DNA from: Rostratula benghalensis
Taxonomy: Eukaryota > Chordata > Aves > Charadriiformes > Rostratulidae
Direction of reading: 5' to 3'
Length of the DNA stretch: 64,000 nucleotides
NCBI GenBank assembly: GCA_013399305.1
Contig: VXAI01000013.1
Span: 2,140,510 to 2,204,509 of the forward strand
Positions within the stretch are counted from its first letter, which is position 1; the number at the start of each line of letters is the position of its first letter. Under the pieces are notes generated by a model, which searched no databases, had not been told where the DNA came from, and was given only the letters and a program-made list of their open reading frames with translations. Made by a program: the position numbers and the translations under genes. Shown here piece by piece: positions 14,101 to 26,208 of the stretch.

Positions 14101-14709
14101 CCTTTCTCCTGACCACTTGAGGAGATCTAAGCAACTACATGCCTAAATTTAGGCTTCTATCTCACTAAAGAAAGAATGAAACTTAAATCTATATGCCACA
14201 TTGTGTGGAGCTTGGTGCAGACACCTATATACCAACTTTGATTTTACTGTTGCATGTCAGTGGTTCATCATAGGTCTTGTCAGCACTGAGGGCTGGTGCA
14301 GTGCGGTGTTGCAACTCATAAGAACTGCCTCCTTGCAGAGCCAACTTGCTGAGTAGTGCAATCATCCCGCTTTCAAGCAACTTCAGTATAGTTTGGATGT
14401 TTACAATTAACATAAACATGATTTATCAATTTGAGAAAAATCAGATCCTGGTGACATGAGGTTTTTCACTGAGGCGGTAACCGCATTCTTTGTCTCCTTT
14501 TGTATTTTACATCAAAATAGGTATCTTGAAGAACATGACGAGGAAAGCCAGCCTCTTTAGAATCCCTTTATTAAGGACATAAAGCTCTCCTGATTTGTGA
14601 TGTGGTTTTGTAAGAGAAAAAAGCTTTTGGCAAGTGACATAAGGGACTTGAGAGAAACTGGCCAAAGTGAGAAGAAAAAGTTTTGTTTTATGAGAAGCTG
14701 CTTGTAAAG

Positions 14710-14725
14710 AAAAAAAAAAAAAAAA
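14710..14725. repeat. A16 homopolymer
   Basis: Sixteen consecutive A residues. No AATAAA sits just upstream and no target-site duplication is visible, so it does not look like the tail of a processed retrocopy. It is probably a simple homopolymer. Confidence 0.9.
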
Positions 14726-15424
14726 GGACAGTTTACTTTGGGTTTATTTAACAATGAGCTCTCTGAACTTACAATTAAGACAGAATACAATTACTCTTTT
14801 CCAATGGCACCTGAGGGAAAAGAAATGGTCAACTAATATATTATGCCGTCTGTAACTACTTCTGCCCCATAGAATTTAGTCTCAGTAAAAGTATTAAAGG
14901 GGCACAAAGAGACAAATAAAGTGGCAGTGTGGCACAAATATAAACACATATACAATTCTGTTTTCCTTTATGATCTCAGGATATGAGCCCATTCCAAGTT
15001 TTTTTTTTATTTCAAGTGTCATAATTCAAATACCTAAAAATAATAATCTACCTAAAGAGAGCCTTCAATCAGCAATTTTTGCCTAATAGCTGGTAAGACA
15101 ACACTCCCTTTCTAATCCATTATTAAAAATAAACTGCCAATAGTGTAAATAAACCAAGGCTTCAGTAATATGTTTCATATCTAAAATAACTTTCAGTCTT
15201 TTCAACCACACATTGGCACGTGAAAATGGATGAAACAGACACAATGCGCACAGAAGAATGTTAGGCCCATATAGGGACATTTTAAGTAATGAGTAATGAA
15301 TTCTGTCATAGTGAGCACAGGGAATTTTGATTAGAAAATGGTTTGTAATCACATCTACACAGAGAAGCATGTTGGTTCAGCTCCAAAACGTGGTCATGGG
15401 AGCAGAGGCTCTGATTCTGAAAAC

Positions 15425-15480
15425 ACACTGATGGATGGGACTTGATAAGACCCATTAAGTCTATGGGAGCATTTCCAGTT
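15425..15480. repeat. Possible ancient amniote repeat relic
   Basis: The text 'gacccattaagtctatgggagcatttccag' is spread over this stretch. It resembles the 'cccattgacttcaatgggagc' core found in old repeats shared by birds, turtles and crocodiles. The likeness is from memory, is short, and has no defined ends. Confidence 0.25.
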
Positions 15481-18280
15481 TTTTAAACAGGACTATTGTG
15501 AGACCAGTTATCAGTTTCCTTAATTTCAGTAGGGCTACCCGCATGCATGAAATCATGCCTATGCATTTCCAATATCATCTTTGTCTTAGAATATACTCTT
15601 AAAATTTCCCTTCATATTTGAAAATTTCCTTGATGCAACTTTCAGAGGAACCTTGTGTATAAAAGCACCACTGTATCAGTCAGATAATGGTTTGGGTTTT
15701 GGTATTTTTTTTAGCTTATTCAGTATCTTCACTGAATAATACTTTACCATTGGGCTAATACGTTGTTCAACAGTTATAGCCTAACTCTACCATTTCTGGC
15801 ATTCTAAATGGAATATAACAGTTTCTTTCAATAACATGCTACTGTATCAGGCGGTAGATAGGGCTTAGATTTGGTTTTGATAGAATTAGGTCTGCCACAA
15901 GCCACTAAAATCCTTGAACATGTAATATATTCCATTTTATACTTAAGTGTATCTACCAGACAAAGAGGGAAATAAAACCAAAACTCTGTGTAGCATGAGA
16001 CCTATGATACAAAGTACTATGTAATTAAATAAAAAATACAGTTCTTTAATTTTTAATTACTTTTTTTTCACACACACACTTTCCAACAGACAACACTCTG
16101 CAAGCTACGCTGCACACACACTTTTATATAAGATCTCTTTAAAAAGCCTTTTTTCACCTCCTGCAGATCACAAGAAGGGTTTTTTATGTTTGTTTTTCAG
16201 TCATCCAAATCAGATAAGTAATTTGAATATTAATACCATTTTTCAGGTAATTGTTCCTTGAAGTTCAGGACTTTCTAACAGAATATTTCTCTTAGGAAAG
16301 ATCACTGGAATGAATGAACAAGACTTAAAGGAGTTCTTGTGTCAAAAGAATGTGTGGATTTATTCTAAGCTGCATACTGTTATTTACACTTTAACGTAGA
16401 AGAAATACCGATTTAGGACTTCTATAGCTTCTTACATGACACTCAAATTGACCAAATTTAAATTGACATCTGTCAAATTCAGTTAAAACCATAATGATTC
16501 GAACCATGAAATAGTTATTAAAATCCTATTATATCAGTTAATTCTACTGGGCAAAACAGCCACTAAAAGATGCATCAAAAACTAGAATTAGAATTTAAGT
16601 TTCGTTTGGTATCCTAGAGGTTTCAGTCTGACTTTTTCCTATTATTTACAGACTAATTGATTTGATTTTATTAAATTTTTGTTCATTAACATGCTTCTGA
16701 CTCCTCACTAGTACCAAAGTAGAGGACAAACTCCAAGTAAACCTTTCTGATACAGATTAGAGAACAAGAAAGGGAGATACCTCACCTGACTTTACACAGA
16801 CAGGGCTCGTTTCGTTTACCCACAGAGACAGCAGTAGCCCTTGAGATATCCCAGGAATTCCAGCAAGTTCACTTGAGGCTTCCAGATAAGGCTGGGACAC
16901 ATAGGGCAATCAAATCCTTCTGGAGACAATAGTATGGGATTCAACTCACCGATTAAGGTACTTAATATGTCTACTTTATAGGTATTATAGGTCATTACAG
17001 TCTTGAGTTTCTTTACAGCCAATAGGAATATATGAAGTTGATGCAGTTACAATTGATACCCAGAGAACTATTCAGCTAATTTAAACATTACCAAATTTAT
17101 GTGTACTATAGAGTACTTTGAATACCTCTATGGATGACACGATATAGAACTAAACTCTATTGACTACATATGAGTTTAGAAGCTGTTACCAAGATAGGAC
17201 TGTATAGTTCTCCTGAGATTCTCTAGGGTATCCTTTCTGGCCTATGGCTGCCCCTATAGAAGACCATGGGTCACCTCTAGGTTCTTAGTCATAATTATTA
17301 ACAACACATGAGTGTCTCCCAAACCTTTGGGCACATCAACATATACTTCAGAGACTACATTTAGGCAATGAAAGCAAACCCCAGCTTTCCTACAGTCTCT
17401 GACATCACAGGCACATAATACTGGGTGTCTGAACAACCTTTCCTGAGAATTTAGAGAATTCCTCTGAGCCTGGGATGAGAAAAGGTAAGTGTTTAGCAGG
17501 GAATGTACAGTCAAAACTAATAATAATTTTTAAACTATCTACACACACACATATCTAAATTTCTGCTCTCAGGGAAAAAAAGTTTATCATTTAGTAGGTC
17601 ATTAACATTAGACATCATGGGTGATAGAATACTTATACATGTGATTCAATAAGCAATGTTGTGTCTGTACAAATTTTGAACATATTTTCTTTTTTTAACA
17701 GATAAAATTATTGCAAAGTTAGTGTTTGGTAATAAGCATATAGTTGCACTACTTCCATCCTTGCATTAAAGCATAGTGGAAAGTAATCTAGATTTACTGA
17801 GGCCAAACTGGCTTAGCACCACTGTGGTGCACAGGATAATCTTATGTCATAGGGAGAATTTATGTCACTTCACGAAGAAGTGATGCTTTGGGAACAGTAG
17901 ACACAAAAACTCTCAATTCCATGTAATCCTACTTTTCCTCACTCACTTCTAATCCTTTCCACAGCAATAAGCTGCACACAAAAGTACAGAACATGTCTGA
18001 ATCTCCCTCTTTCTTTAGGTATAATCATGGCATGGGGCTTTATCCTGCATAAGTTTCTCTTTTAAATAAATGAGACAGAAAGAACGTCTTGATATGAGGG
18101 AAAAAATCTTGCTTTCAATTTGCCTGATCAACAACTACAGAAACTAAAGAAGTATGCACGTGCTCAGAAAATTCTTGATGAAGTATCCTATCCAATTATT
18201 TAGTATCAGTGTAGATCATTGGATTGCTTTTATGTCACCAAAATATAAATGAATTCACTAAAATAATATGTGTAAGTTGA

Positions 18281-18337
18281 GCATTGGATAGTAGAGTATG
18301 TGCTGCTAAATTGCAGCATATAGTCTACTATTTATGC
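18281..18337. other. 57-nt precursor-microRNA-like stem-loop (unproven)
   Basis: The arms 18281-18306 and 18313-18337 pair through a 6-base loop (TAAATT). From the loop outward, 10 pairs (one G.T) are followed by one G.G mismatch and 10 more pairs (two G.T). A single bulged T and then GCAT/ATGC close the stem. That gives about 24 pairs with one mismatch and one bulge, well beyond the other hairpins in the window. Read on the minus strand, the 3' arm starts at the loop with TAGCAGCACATA. From memory, these are the first 12 bases of miR-15a, including its seed AGCAGCA, but in miR-15a this sequence lies on the 5' arm. The loop and total length are small for a standard precursor. It could instead be a small palindromic transposon relic or a cruciform-forming repeat. 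No expression evidence is available. Confidence 0.45.
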
Positions 18338-18469
18338 CATTAATTTATTGATGTCAAACTGCAGAAGATTGTAAGTTTTCCAGAAAATGTGTTTCCTTTA
18401 ACTAATGTTTCATATTTGCTCTTATGAGTAACCAGTTCCACCATCCCCATGTCTTCCCAGTACAGATGC

Positions 18470-18548
18470 ATGCAAATGATTTCTGCTGAATGAATGTTCA
18501 GCCTTATTTTCTACAGTGTTTCACCTTAGTGCCAGTCAGCATGCAAAT
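18470..18548 (+). promoter_or_regulatory. Pair of perfect octamer (POU/Oct) motifs
   Basis: ATGCAAAT occurs at 18470-18477 and again at 18541-18548, in the same orientation and 71 bp apart. The octamer is the known binding site of POU-domain factors. Nearby text (CATTAATTTAG near 18600, CTCATTAGCC near 18613) adds homeodomain-type TAAT cores. The stem-loop at 18281-18337 lies about 130 bp upstream. A regulatory role is inferred from motif clustering only. Confidence 0.3.
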
Positions 18549-19134
18549 TTTGTTCTCAATGGGATTACTCAGAACTATGCTGGTAAGAGCTGTATTTGCT
18601 CATTAATTTAGGGCTCATTAGCCAAGACTAACTGGACAAGGATAAGAACAAATTATTTTCACTGTCCAATGAAGCTTAATAGTTTGTTTGTTATGTAAAT
18701 ATAATTGTATACTGATGTAATTTGACATTGTCCTTCTGATATAACCTAAAATTCAAAGTATCTGCTAGAAACATAATATAAAATTAACCCAGAAGTAGCT
18801 TAGCCTTAAATGTAGTGTATTTCTTTGTTTTTTACATGGGTAATGCACATCATGTGTGTAGTAGATAATATATGTAAGTTCTTGTCTGTATGTTGAAAGA
18901 AGGTAATTGTGCGCCCTAAATTGGAATATGCCTGTTTTGTTAATAAGAACATACTTCAAAATTTTCTCATTCCTGAAAAAATATATCAACCAGTGTACTA
19001 TGAATGCGTGAAATTCTCAACAGTCATATGTCATTATTTTTTTGTGTTTTCAGAAAATAACTGCACTACTAAATATCACTGCACAGGTGGCACATGGTCT
19101 TCAAAATATACTCTGTAGAGTCTATTGATTATTT

Positions 19135-19170
19135 ACTTGGGTCATTTTATGTCATTTTCCTTACCCAAGT
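19135..19170. repeat. Stem-loop with repeated loop sequence
   Basis: ACTTGGGT (19135-19142) and ACCCAAGT (19163-19170) form a perfect 8-bp stem around a 20-base loop. The loop is made largely of a repeated word (GTCATTTTAT then GTCATTTTCC). No function is evident. Confidence 0.5.
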
Positions 19171-20158
19171 GCATAGTTTACCTTACTAAGCAGTGCAACA
19201 AGAACTAGCAAATTTAAGCATTTAAAAGAAAATACAGGGTGCAGATTTTGCTGTCATGAATTTCCAAGTATTTTAATGCAAACACGGATGCTCGGTCTCC
19301 CTGATTCATTTCTGAACTCAGGCTAAATTTTGTGAAAAACTAAATCAAACTTAACTTTCAAATGTAAATGACTAGCAATTCAACTCAGTGTCCCACAGTT
19401 TACTCAGTCACAGATGCAGATATTATTTTTTTAAAATGGGGCAGAAATTTTATTCACATACTCAACTAACTTGCGCTGACCTCAAGCATATAATTGCAGT
19501 GATAATTGGGATGAGGCTTGGTATTGAGCAACAATATCTTCTTAAGGCACTCCTAAATTATTTCCCTCCCTGTCCTTCCCCACCTTCTGTTGGTAGTTAC
19601 TTGTTCCTGCTTGTATATCCAAACTTGTCACTCCCTGGGCTATGTCAGCTTGGTTGCTTGGGAAAAAGGGAGGTGGAGACATTGCAATACATCCTGGATG
19701 GAGGAAAAGGGTGCTAAAAGGTTGCCCGTGAAAAGTGAGAACCATAAGGAGTAAAACAAACAATGAGGGATGGGAGCAACGTGCAGAGCAGGGAAAGTCT
19801 GTCTCCAAGATAAAATTTACAGAGCATGGGTGGAAATTTGCAGTGATTAAAGGCCTGATCAAAAACTTCCAGAAATAATTTGAAAAAATTGGGTTGCGTC
19901 TTCTGATTTCTGGAAGAACTCTGAGAAAGGGGAGTCCCGCTTTCTGTATGAGAGTGATTTAACATTGAAGAGTTTACCTTGATGTTCCCTCACACCTGTA
20001 TGCCTGAGAGACATGGAGGAAATGTTTTAACCAAGGCCTTCCAAAAGCCTCATTTTAACTTCAAGGGTCTGATAACTTTTCTTAGAACATGAAAATGTGA
20101 TCATTTCTTGTCTTACTCAGCACCACAAAGAGGGTGTGAGAAAATGTCTCTTGGCACA

Positions 20159-20231
20159 CTTGTACTAGTTCTTGTATTAGTTGTTTGTGGAAAATATACT
20201 AATAAACACTTATATTAGTTCTTTGTGGCAA
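20159..20231. repeat. Degenerate local direct repeats
   Basis: The words TACTAGTTCTTG, TATTAGTTGTTTG and TATTAGTTCTTTG occur in close succession, the last two each followed by TGG and an A-rich string. This looks like an old local duplication that has diverged. Confidence 0.45.
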
Positions 20232-22197
20232 ACATCTCTTCATTTCCTCTTAAAAAAATTAACTAATTACTTCTTTCCTGCAAAGACGTTTGTCTCTCAC
20301 TCATACCTGTGCAGATGCATGATTTCAGTAGAAGCAGCCTGAGCAACGTTAAGGCTGTACAGAGGGATTCCTTCCAGCAGTAGCTACCTTAGCATTTTTA
20401 GATTGTTTCCTCTGTGTGTGTGCCAGAAATACTGTGAGTGGGACAGGAATGCAGAATGCGGTCTGATACATTCTGGAAACAACAGAAAAAAAGATGTACA
20501 TGGATACCGCTGGTTTGCAGAGTTTGGTAATGTGAATTCATGGGGGAGAAAAAACATTCAAACTTTCCCTTCTGGACTATTCCTAAGTGTGAGGAACTGT
20601 AATATTACTTTTGCTTTTAGACACACTCATAGGTACACGCCTCATAGAACTTACGATGACTAATAACCACAATACTTCTTTGCGTGTGGTTGCTCTTTTG
20701 CAATATACTGAAAAATCCTAAGCTAGTGCAGAGTTTGAATGGTGAAAGCTGTGAAGTGTTTGAATGGTAATGTCAAAGTAACTTCAGTGGGTGTTTAACA
20801 ATTCTGCAGAACTGTCTGGAATGCAAAAGCAAAACTTGTTTCCTTCAATGGCCTCAAGTGCCCCCTGGCAACCTCCTTGCTATCAGCAGTTTAATGGGGT
20901 TGAGATATCACTGACTGACATCAGTATCTTTCAAATAGCATTGAGATAATGTGGAATCACACAAAATTCTTTTGAAAGATATTAAAACAAAACAACATAG
21001 TTTTGTTCTCTAAGTTATGTAACTAACTATTAACAACTTTTCACACACATCATCCACATCAGCCTTTTTTTGTGATGTAAACTGGAGGAGAAGCCAAAGC
21101 TGGATTCTTAAATTTACAGATTTTTTTAAATTTCCTCTGAATATGAAGTTTTGACCTAAAAGTGACTGGGTATTGACAAAAACTGAGGGAAATAGTACTT
21201 TGTGTATTATTGATACTGTGGTAGCATCTACAATATAAATAAAGAGAACACCACAAACATATTGCTATGTACTTCTCTGTTTTGATAGTACTTAAAGTCT
21301 AATTTGGCATACAGCTTTATTGTCAGAGGAATAAACGGATAACACTAGGAAAGGGTACCTGGCTGACATTAGGGAGGGTTGTTTGAAAACTCTGTCAGTG
21401 TATATAAGTATAGGTATAATGTAGGTACTGCTAGCTGCCACAGCCTGGTCCATCTTAGATCACGCAGCCACCATTAGACAGAAGCAAAGAAGTTCAAAAT
21501 TAAGTGAGAACCTACTTGTCAAAGCTTTCTCCATTTCCAGAGGATGACACAGTTCAGTCTTTGGTTTGTTTTGTCATGGGTGGATTTTAATTGCTGCTGT
21601 AGTCACTTTTTCTCAATATATAACTAATCACAATACCTCTAATGCTTTTATGATAGTCATCATAATTACTGGAGATATCTTCACAAGAAGTCATTCACAT
21701 TCCTCTGAGCTGGAAGCATTCCAGAGTTTGCATTGTTTTGCTATGAGAATAGCTATAAAACCTGTTATCTGCTGGAAACATTTCCTCCTCTGTTTGAGCT
21801 TCAAAATTGTTATCTGATTAGCTTGCTGTAAATTGCCAAGGTAAATGCGATGCAATGTGTCTGATCTTTAGTGGCCAGTAGATTTACACATGCACACGGT
21901 GTTGGCTCCTGCCCTGATCGCGCATCTGAGCAATGGCTGCTTGCTGTTCTGCTTTGCTGACATCCTGCCCCGATATGACACCTGGCTGACATAGGCAGGG
22001 AGAGGCTTACGCTGTCTGGCCTGTGGGTCTCAAACAGCTGCCTTCCCAGGAAAATTCAGTCCTGTTAAAAATAAATGGAGCAGTTCGCTTGTTGAATTTG
22101 CCTCACCGGTAGCAATCCTATTTGTTGATATTGCCTTATACTAAGCTTGTAAATAGCTCTTAAAGGGCTTAGAAAGAGTGAATGATCTGGCTAAGGC

Positions 22198-22222
22198 ATA
22201 TGTAGCTGGCTTAGCTACATAT
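22198..22222. repeat. Perfect 10-bp stem-loop
   Basis: ATATGTAGCT, loop GGCTT, AGCTACATAT: ten contiguous Watson-Crick pairs. It lies inside the CpG-retaining block. A related word (CTGGCTAAGG) just upstream repeats part of the loop region (CTGGCTTAGC). Confidence 0.6.
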
Positions 22223-22394
22223 TTTGTGACCTAATTCTCAGTCTGGCCCTGACCTTTCACAGGAAGGTTTAAATACCCTTCGCATTCCAGCTGTTTCAGC
22301 TTGTTAACTATTGCAAAGTGCTGACGTTTATTTTTTACTTACTTTTAATGCCTGCACACATGGAACCCGCGTTGTGTCATTGGTTTGAAGAGGG

Positions 22395-22403
22395 TATATA
22401 TAA
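22395..22403 (+). promoter_or_regulatory. TATA-box-like site
   Basis: GGGTATATATAATGG contains a good TATA consensus, flanked on the left by G residues as in many core promoters. ATTGG (inverted CCAAT) lies 12-16 bp upstream, closer than usual. No transcript start or coding exon can be shown downstream, so this may be a chance match in AT-rich DNA. Confidence 0.2.
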
Positions 22404-22950
22404 TGGCTGTCCATGGCTTCCTTACCTGTGCCTATTCAGGAGGAATTTTCCAGAGGGGGTCACCAAACACTTTATTGGCAAAGCTGTGCAAAGCATCAGG
22501 CAGTTTTGAAACATGCTAACTTTTGGGTAACAGTCTACGCGCTTCCAACAACCTGTTTATCCTTCAGGTGGCAAGGAAGCACTGAAGAGAATAAAGCCCT
22601 ATAGACTAGGATGAAGCAGCTTGAAGCAACGGCTTCATAAGTGCCTGTCACGTTCTTATTGCATTAAGACAGCAGCCATGCATTCAGCCTTTTCCTCTGT
22701 GCAGAAAAACTCCAGTCGTAAATTAATTAATACTCCTGTAGCTCATTTAATTCTTTCTCCTTTACTACCCCCAGTTTGTGTAAACTAAAAAGCCATAATC
22801 CTCTAAAGACTTTGCAGTCTTACGCAATGTGAGTGATTTGGATGTCACAAACAGAAGATTACAATAAGCTGAGAGTGAACAAGCAGGAAAACATATTGAC
22901 AAGTCATCTTGGCATAGCTATTTATGTCAATACTAGTTGTGACACTGGGA

Positions 22951-25900
22951 ACAGAAATGTTTTACAGGGGCAGAATTTACATTTAGAAGTGGCTCTGGGA
23001 AAATTTATTTGACCAAAATGCAAAATTATACATAAAAAGAACTAAAAAGGAAAAAAAAAACCTATTAAGAGAAAAGCATTCAAGTGTTGAGAAAAGTGGA
23101 GGATTAAGATGGAAATCTTAATGTATTTCCTGGTACATTAAAGGACTGTTTTTAACAGTTTTCAATTACACGATCATATAAATTTTTCCCCTCATGGGTA
23201 CTCTGGCTGAATAGCTACAAAGAATAGATTGTTTTTTCTAAATGAGAAACTATTTCATATTTTTTTTATTGTTCAGTGGGTGGCCCAATATCCTATTTCA
23301 TGCACATTATTCAAACATTGCTCCAAAGGCAGAATATTAATTTTCTAAAGAGTTTTTGATCATATTTATCACTGTCATATATGAATATTTCACAAACTGA
23401 GGAATTAATCTTGAAATTGTTTCAACAAAGTGGGGGGATGATGTTATTTCTATTAAATAAGTTCTTTGGTCTGCATATGACAAGGTTAAATAAGGGTCAG
23501 ACGTTTTCACTAATTTAGGGTGCCTCATTAAACATAGGTTTGTTTTTTTTCCAGATAAATTAGCATTGTTAAACATTTAAAATGTCAACATACAATTTGA
23601 TGTAACTCAGGAGGGAGGTGTTAGTGTTCGGTGTTTCTACAAATCTGGCATGGGGATATTATGGCTGGTACCTGAAAAAAGCAAAGAATCACATTAATAA
23701 TGTCTGTTAGAGGCTTGTACAACATCAGATTTGTTGGAGGCTTGGAGTGCCCAGGATTCTCTTAATTTAGTTGAAGACAGTCCCAGATCTTCCACTCATA
23801 TTGTGTTTTATTTAGTGAATAATGAAAAAAAGCAGTTTCTTCATAAACAAAGTTAAAGGTACTTTCACTGCTGATTCTTTATCCCTGATTCACCTTCACA
23901 GCCACCCTGAACTCTAAATGAGGCTGAAAAATGATGACTGTGATATAATTAAAGACTGTCAACATGTAAATGCACACAAAAGAGATTAATTCAGAAAAAC
24001 CCTTAATTTTAGTGTTTCTTAATTTAAGTTTACAATCTTTTGAAATAGGGTAATTATACTTGGCTATGTTTTGAAATAGCTGTCTAATATTGCAGGTTAG
24101 AAAAAACACAGACATGTTGACCCCCAAAGCACTTTCTGTGCAACAAAATATTTACATGGTGACAAAATATTGATAGTCATTTTCATGCTTTGTACGGATG
24201 AAATCATTAATTTTGCAAATCTGACTGCCAGCATATGAACTAATCCCTGATAGCAATAATAAGTGGTCATCCTCTGCAAGAATGTTTACTGGAAAGAGAA
24301 GGTTCAGCAGAAACTATCCTCTTGGCTTCCATTCCTGGACCCAACCATTTTGAGTTTGACCCTCTGCCCTGTTCTTTCCAGTCCATTCTATTCTGAGATC
24401 CAGATTTCCTCTTTCTTCAGTCTTACTATAATTTCCAGTAATACAAACTCATTGACTGTGATCTCCTCATTGAAGAAAAGTACTGGGAGCTCTAACATTC
24501 CAATTAGGCTGCTAACATGTTAATTCAGAAAAACAGTATTTGACATGCTTTCTTTTTTCCCTTGTATCATGTAGTCACATTCATATGCATTCGAATCTTT
24601 GTTTACCTTGCCTTCAAAAGGAGTTTTTAAAATTTCATGTGTTCCTTAAATTCCTTATGTTTTCTCTAGAGTTTGTTATTCCCTTCACCCTGTTGCTATC
24701 ATATAGATAACATTTACATTGCCTGGATGAGAAATCAGATTCCAGTTCTCGCTGCATTTTTTTTTGGCTTATTAATTGCATATATATTTTGAAGCATTCA
24801 ATATCAGCTTTTATCTAGTCCAGTTTACAGGTGAGGCTATTGAAAGAAGACTAAAATTGAATTTCTAAGCCCACGATGGGGCATCTCTTTTGTTTCTAGT
24901 CTCTTAACTTCTTCCTCTGCTCTTTCATTATTTGTAAAGAAAACAGAAGCAAGATCTGACATGCCAGGAAAAAAAAGAAAGATATGACTCAAGACCTTGC
25001 TAATGCTGACCGACAAATTTTGAACTTCCAGGAAGCTCAGAAAATTCCTGGAGCTTTATATGAGGGAGTTCCCCTGATTTTTAAAGGTTGTTCTTCCTTG
25101 TTATAAACAGCATCACAAGTGAAAAGTTATGAAACTACTCTGGATAGTGTCTCAATATTTTTGATCACATCAGAAGCAGGAAATTCCTCCAGATATCTCA
25201 TCAAAGAGGAACAGATAAATATCAAGGCTCACTGGATCATTTGAAGTCCATCCAATACTACTTTAAATTAAAGATTTTCTTCTATTACTTCCTAAAGCCA
25301 GGTGATGTCTGTAGAGAGGACAGGGAATCCACTGCCTGAGGTCTAATCTCATCTCTGTCATGTAATGTTAAGAAAGTTTTTCTGCAGGATAAAGGCAATA
25401 TCTTCATGACAGAAATATTGTTATCTTGGGGCTGAATGCATACAGCTGTCCTTCAGTTTCCCTGTCTTTTGCACCCACATTGGAAAACAAAGTATGTAAT
25501 GATCTTTTGCTGCTTTACTATATAATTTAATGTTATTTCTGCAACAACAAATGCCATCTCATTCTGCTGCTTGTCTCCTGGATCAGATCTACAAAGATTA
25601 AATAAGGCACTGTGATTTATTTGATTTCCTGTGTATTTTGATCCAGGAAATTTTGAACAGGATTAAGGATATGCTAGTTTTATGAACCCACAATGCATCA
25701 AACCAGTAATATGAGTTTATAAACACATTTGCTAATAGACTCTACAGACCAACTGGAATGAGACCATTGAATACAAGAGGTATCAGATCCTCTACTCTTG
25801 TACACTGGAGATCAAATGCATGATAGTTGCTAGGTCAATGTGATCGTGAAGCAGCTATTTATTGCAGATTTTCTCCTGGAAAGACTTCTGCCTGACCAAA

Positions 25901-26135
25901 ACCCTAGAAAACTTTTACACTTCCCACAAGAACAAAATTTTGAGGAGGAGGAAGAAAACATATTTTGGGGAAAATGGACTAAAGAAGTCTTACCTGTGAG
26001 AACCTCCCCTGTAATCCTGCTGTCCTCAGTGTTACTAGTTAGGAAAGTGACAGCAATTTATATAAGAAGTTTTTCAGTTTAAACTACTTGCAATCTTATT
26101 TTGGTACTTAGAATGGCATAAAACAGCATCCTAAA
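22951..26135. other. Non-coding AT-rich stretch, no gene seen
   Basis: About 3.2 kb with no supportable gene; open frames stay below about 90 codons. Two small inverted repeats are visible: TCCAGGAA/TTCCTGGA at 25027-25052 with a 10-base loop, and ATTTCCTG/CAGGAAAT at 25624-25651 with a 12-base loop. Both contain TTCC/GGAA cores of the ETS/STAT type, but this may be chance. Confidence 0.6.
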
Positions 26136-26208
26136 GGAGGTGTCCCTGCCCACAGCAGGGGGGTTGGAACTTGACTCTAACCAACTCTAACCATTCTATG
26201 ATTCTATG
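26136..26208 (+). mobile_element. CR1 LINE 3' tail, plus strand
   Basis: 'aggtgtccctgcccacagca' then GGGGGGTTGGAACTTGACTCTAACC and the terminal double octamer ATTCTATGATTCTATG match the bird CR1 3' end. Only the last 75 bases or so remain. A partial internal doubling (AACCAACTCTAACC) suggests slippage. Confidence 0.93.

Larger units (their letters stand above)
11151..18280. other. Non-coding AT-rich stretch, no gene seen
   Basis: About 7.1 kb with no supportable gene. It holds a 16-base A run at 14710-14725, a possible ancient-repeat relic near 15425-15480 ('gacccattaagtctatggga'), and an AC-rich spot near 16068-16120. The longest open frames, about 95 codons on the minus strand at 15083-15370 and 86 at 17254-17514, resemble no known protein and are flanked by no convincing splice sites. 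Confidence 0.65.
18549..21839. other. Non-coding stretch with minor repeats
   Basis: No gene seen. Two open frames of just over 100 codons overlap on opposite strands (19388-19717 plus, 19542-19862 minus). Neither has a recognised domain, so both are treated as chance. A stem-loop (19135-19170) and a small direct-repeat cluster (20159-20231) are listed separately. Confidence 0.6.
21840..22950. promoter_or_regulatory. CpG-retaining, GC-richer candidate regulatory block
   Basis: Across this 1.1 kb a hand count finds roughly 19 CpG dinucleotides (for example GATCGCGC near 21918, ACCGGT near 22107, CCCGCG near 22368, TACGCGC near 22537). The kilobase on the right appears to have only a handful. 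GC content is also visibly higher than in neighbouring DNA. There is no long open frame. Embedded items are a TATA-like box at 22395-22403, TGACCTTTC near 22250 (nuclear-receptor half-site type), a 10-bp stem-loop at 22198-22222, and TTAATTAAT near 22723. CpG retention outside genes can mark conserved or hypomethylated elements. It is not dense enough for a classical CpG island. Function is inferred. Confidence 0.35.

Noticed and set aside
19388..19862. Overlapping frames of just over 100 codons on opposite strands
   Set aside because: Opposite-strand overlap in a slightly GC-richer patch is expected by chance; neither product shows a domain.
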